Source: an uncultured Oscillospiraceae bacterium (GTDB taxonomy: Bacteria; Bacillota; Clostridia; Oscillospirales; Oscillospiraceae). From it: a DNA stretch of 52,063 nt. The DNA lies in assembly GCA_947629975.1 (NCBI GenBank), contig CANRFU010000002.1, forward strand, positions 1 to 52,063, given 5' to 3'. The position numbers were made by a program, and so were the translations under genes. Positions 51,377 through 52,063 of the stretch are shown here, piece after piece. The notes below the pieces were generated by a model. The model did no database searches and had not been told where the DNA came from. It saw nothing but the letters and a program-made list of their open reading frames with translations. Positions within the stretch are counted from its first letter, which is position 1. Each line of letters opens with the position of its first letter.

Positions 51377-51404
51377 AAAGCCCTCCCCAACCGGGGAGGG
51401 CTTT
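51377..51404. terminator. Terminator between the SLH cassettes and rny
   Basis: AAAGCCCTCCCC and GGGGAGGGCTTT form a perfect 12-bp stem with an AACC loop. It lies 13 bp after the rny stop on the minus strand and also faces the cassettes. Confidence 0.85.
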
Positions 51405-51417
51405 GATCTTGCGTGAT

Positions 51418-52063
51418 TTACTTCGCGTACTCGATGGCCTTGGTCTCCCGGATCAGGTTGACCTTGATCTGGCCGGGGTACTCCAGCTCGTCCTCGATCT
51501 TCTTGGCGATCTCCCGGGCGAGAAGGACCAGCCGGTCCTCGGAGACCTCCTCGGGCTTGACCATGATCCGCACCTCGCGGCCGGCCTGGATGGCGTAGGC
51601 CTTGTCCACGCCGGGGAAGGAGGAGGTGAGCTCCTCCAGCTTTTCCAGGCGCTTGATGTAGTACTCTACGTTCTCCTTGCGGGCGCCGGGGCGGGCGGCG
51701 GAGATGGCGTCGGCCGCCTGGACCAGGCAGGCCACGATGGTCTTGGCCTCCACATCGCCGTGGTGGGCCTCGATGGCGTGGACCACGGCCTCTCTCTCCT
51801 TGTACTTCCGGGCCAGCTCCACGCCGATCTGCACGTGGGAGCCCTCCACCTCGTGGTCGATGGACTTGCCCAGGTCGTGGAGCAGGCCGGCCCGCTTGGC
51901 CTCGGTCACGTTGGCGCCGATCTCGGCGGCCAGCAGGCCCGCCAGGTGGGACACCTCGATGGAGTGGTTCAGCACGTTCTGGCCGTAGCTGGTGCGGTAG
52001 TGCTGGCGGCCCAGCAGCTTGACCAGCTCGGGGTTCAGGCCGTGGACGTTGGTCTCGAACACG
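51418..52063 (-). CDS. rny: Ribonuclease Y, C-terminal part (cut by the window end)
   Basis: The last 215 or so residues of the membrane-associated endoribonuclease that starts mRNA decay in Firmicutes. The HD domain is visible: [14 protein letters not shown], then the metal-binding [10 protein letters not shown] (HD pair) and [13 protein letters not shown]. The conserved C-terminal region with [17 protein letters not shown] and VKVNLIRE-like ending ([17 protein letters not shown]) completes it. The N-terminal membrane helix, coiled coil and KH domain lie beyond the window. Confidence 0.95.
   Translation of the reverse strand, partial: VFETNVHGLNPELVKLLGRQHYRTSYGQNVLNHSIEVSHLAGLLAAEIGANVTEAKRAGLLHDLGKSIDHEVEGSHVQIGVELARKYKEREAVVHAIEAHHGDVEAKTIVACLVQAADAISAARPGARKENVEYYIKRLEKLEELTSSFPGVDKAYAIQAGREVRIMVKPEEVSEDRLVLLAREIAKKIEDELEYPGQIKVNLIRETKAIEYAK

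Overview
The window looks like chromosome from a GC-rich, Gram-positive-type gut Firmicute of the Oscillospiraceae group (Flavonifractor, Lawsonibacter or Oscillibacter relatives). This is an inference. It rests on the high GC content, strong GGAGG ribosome binding sites, a perfect CIRCE operator, RNase Y, SecA with a SEC-C tail, a clostridial single-chain PurL, MalY/DUF3737 genes, SLH surface proteins and a LytTR two-component system. No rRNA or tRNA gene and no CRISPR array was seen.

Layout. 0-2.8 kb: general PTS genes (an EIIA-Glc-type protein, HPr, enzyme I). 2.8-4.9 kb: a minus-strand pair, DUF3737 then a MalY/PatB lyase. 5.0-6.7 kb: a four-gene phage-type lysis cassette (XhlA-like protein, holin-like protein, CHAP endolysin, small membrane protein) without any other phage gene. 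6.7-9.6 kb: cardiolipin synthase with a 38-residue membrane peptide, and a duplicated CmpB-type membrane protein. 9.7-10.4 kb: CIRCE and Hsp20. 10.4-15.4 kb: PcrA helicase, aldehyde dehydrogenase and a second MalY/PatB. 15.5-18.5 kb: uracil and purine permeases. 18.6-28.5 kb: a minus-strand block with PepV-type dipeptidase, LytTR response regulator, GHKL sensor kinase, a membrane-anchored GH3 with permuted domain order, a conventional GH3 and a GtrA-like protein. Regularly spaced direct repeats upstream of the anchored GH3 suggest that the two-component system controls it. 28.8-37.7 kb: secA, pgeF, an oligopeptide-type binding lipoprotein and purL. 37.8-39.3 kb: a YerC/TrpR-like regulator and a metallophosphoesterase. 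39.5-40.65 kb: an intact IS481-type insertion sequence bracketed by perfect 26-bp direct repeats. 40.7-44.7 kb: miaB, an MreD-like gene and penicillin-binding protein 2. 44.8-46.5 kb: GNAT and DUF2156 acyltransferase-like genes.

The most unusual part is 46.6-51.4 kb. Three tandem cassettes share the same promoter and a structured leader of about 300 nt that keeps its stems while its loops differ. All three share the same start of the signal peptide. The first two also share an almost identical three-repeat SLH tail, but the middle domains are unrelated: BspA-type leucine-rich repeats in the first, an unknown beta-rich domain in the second, and a lipoprotein with a repetitive beta-structured domain in the third. 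The third gene lacks SLH repeats, but about 70 bp of an SLH gene's 3' end survives just downstream, so this locus has been recombining. The window ends inside rny (RNase Y).
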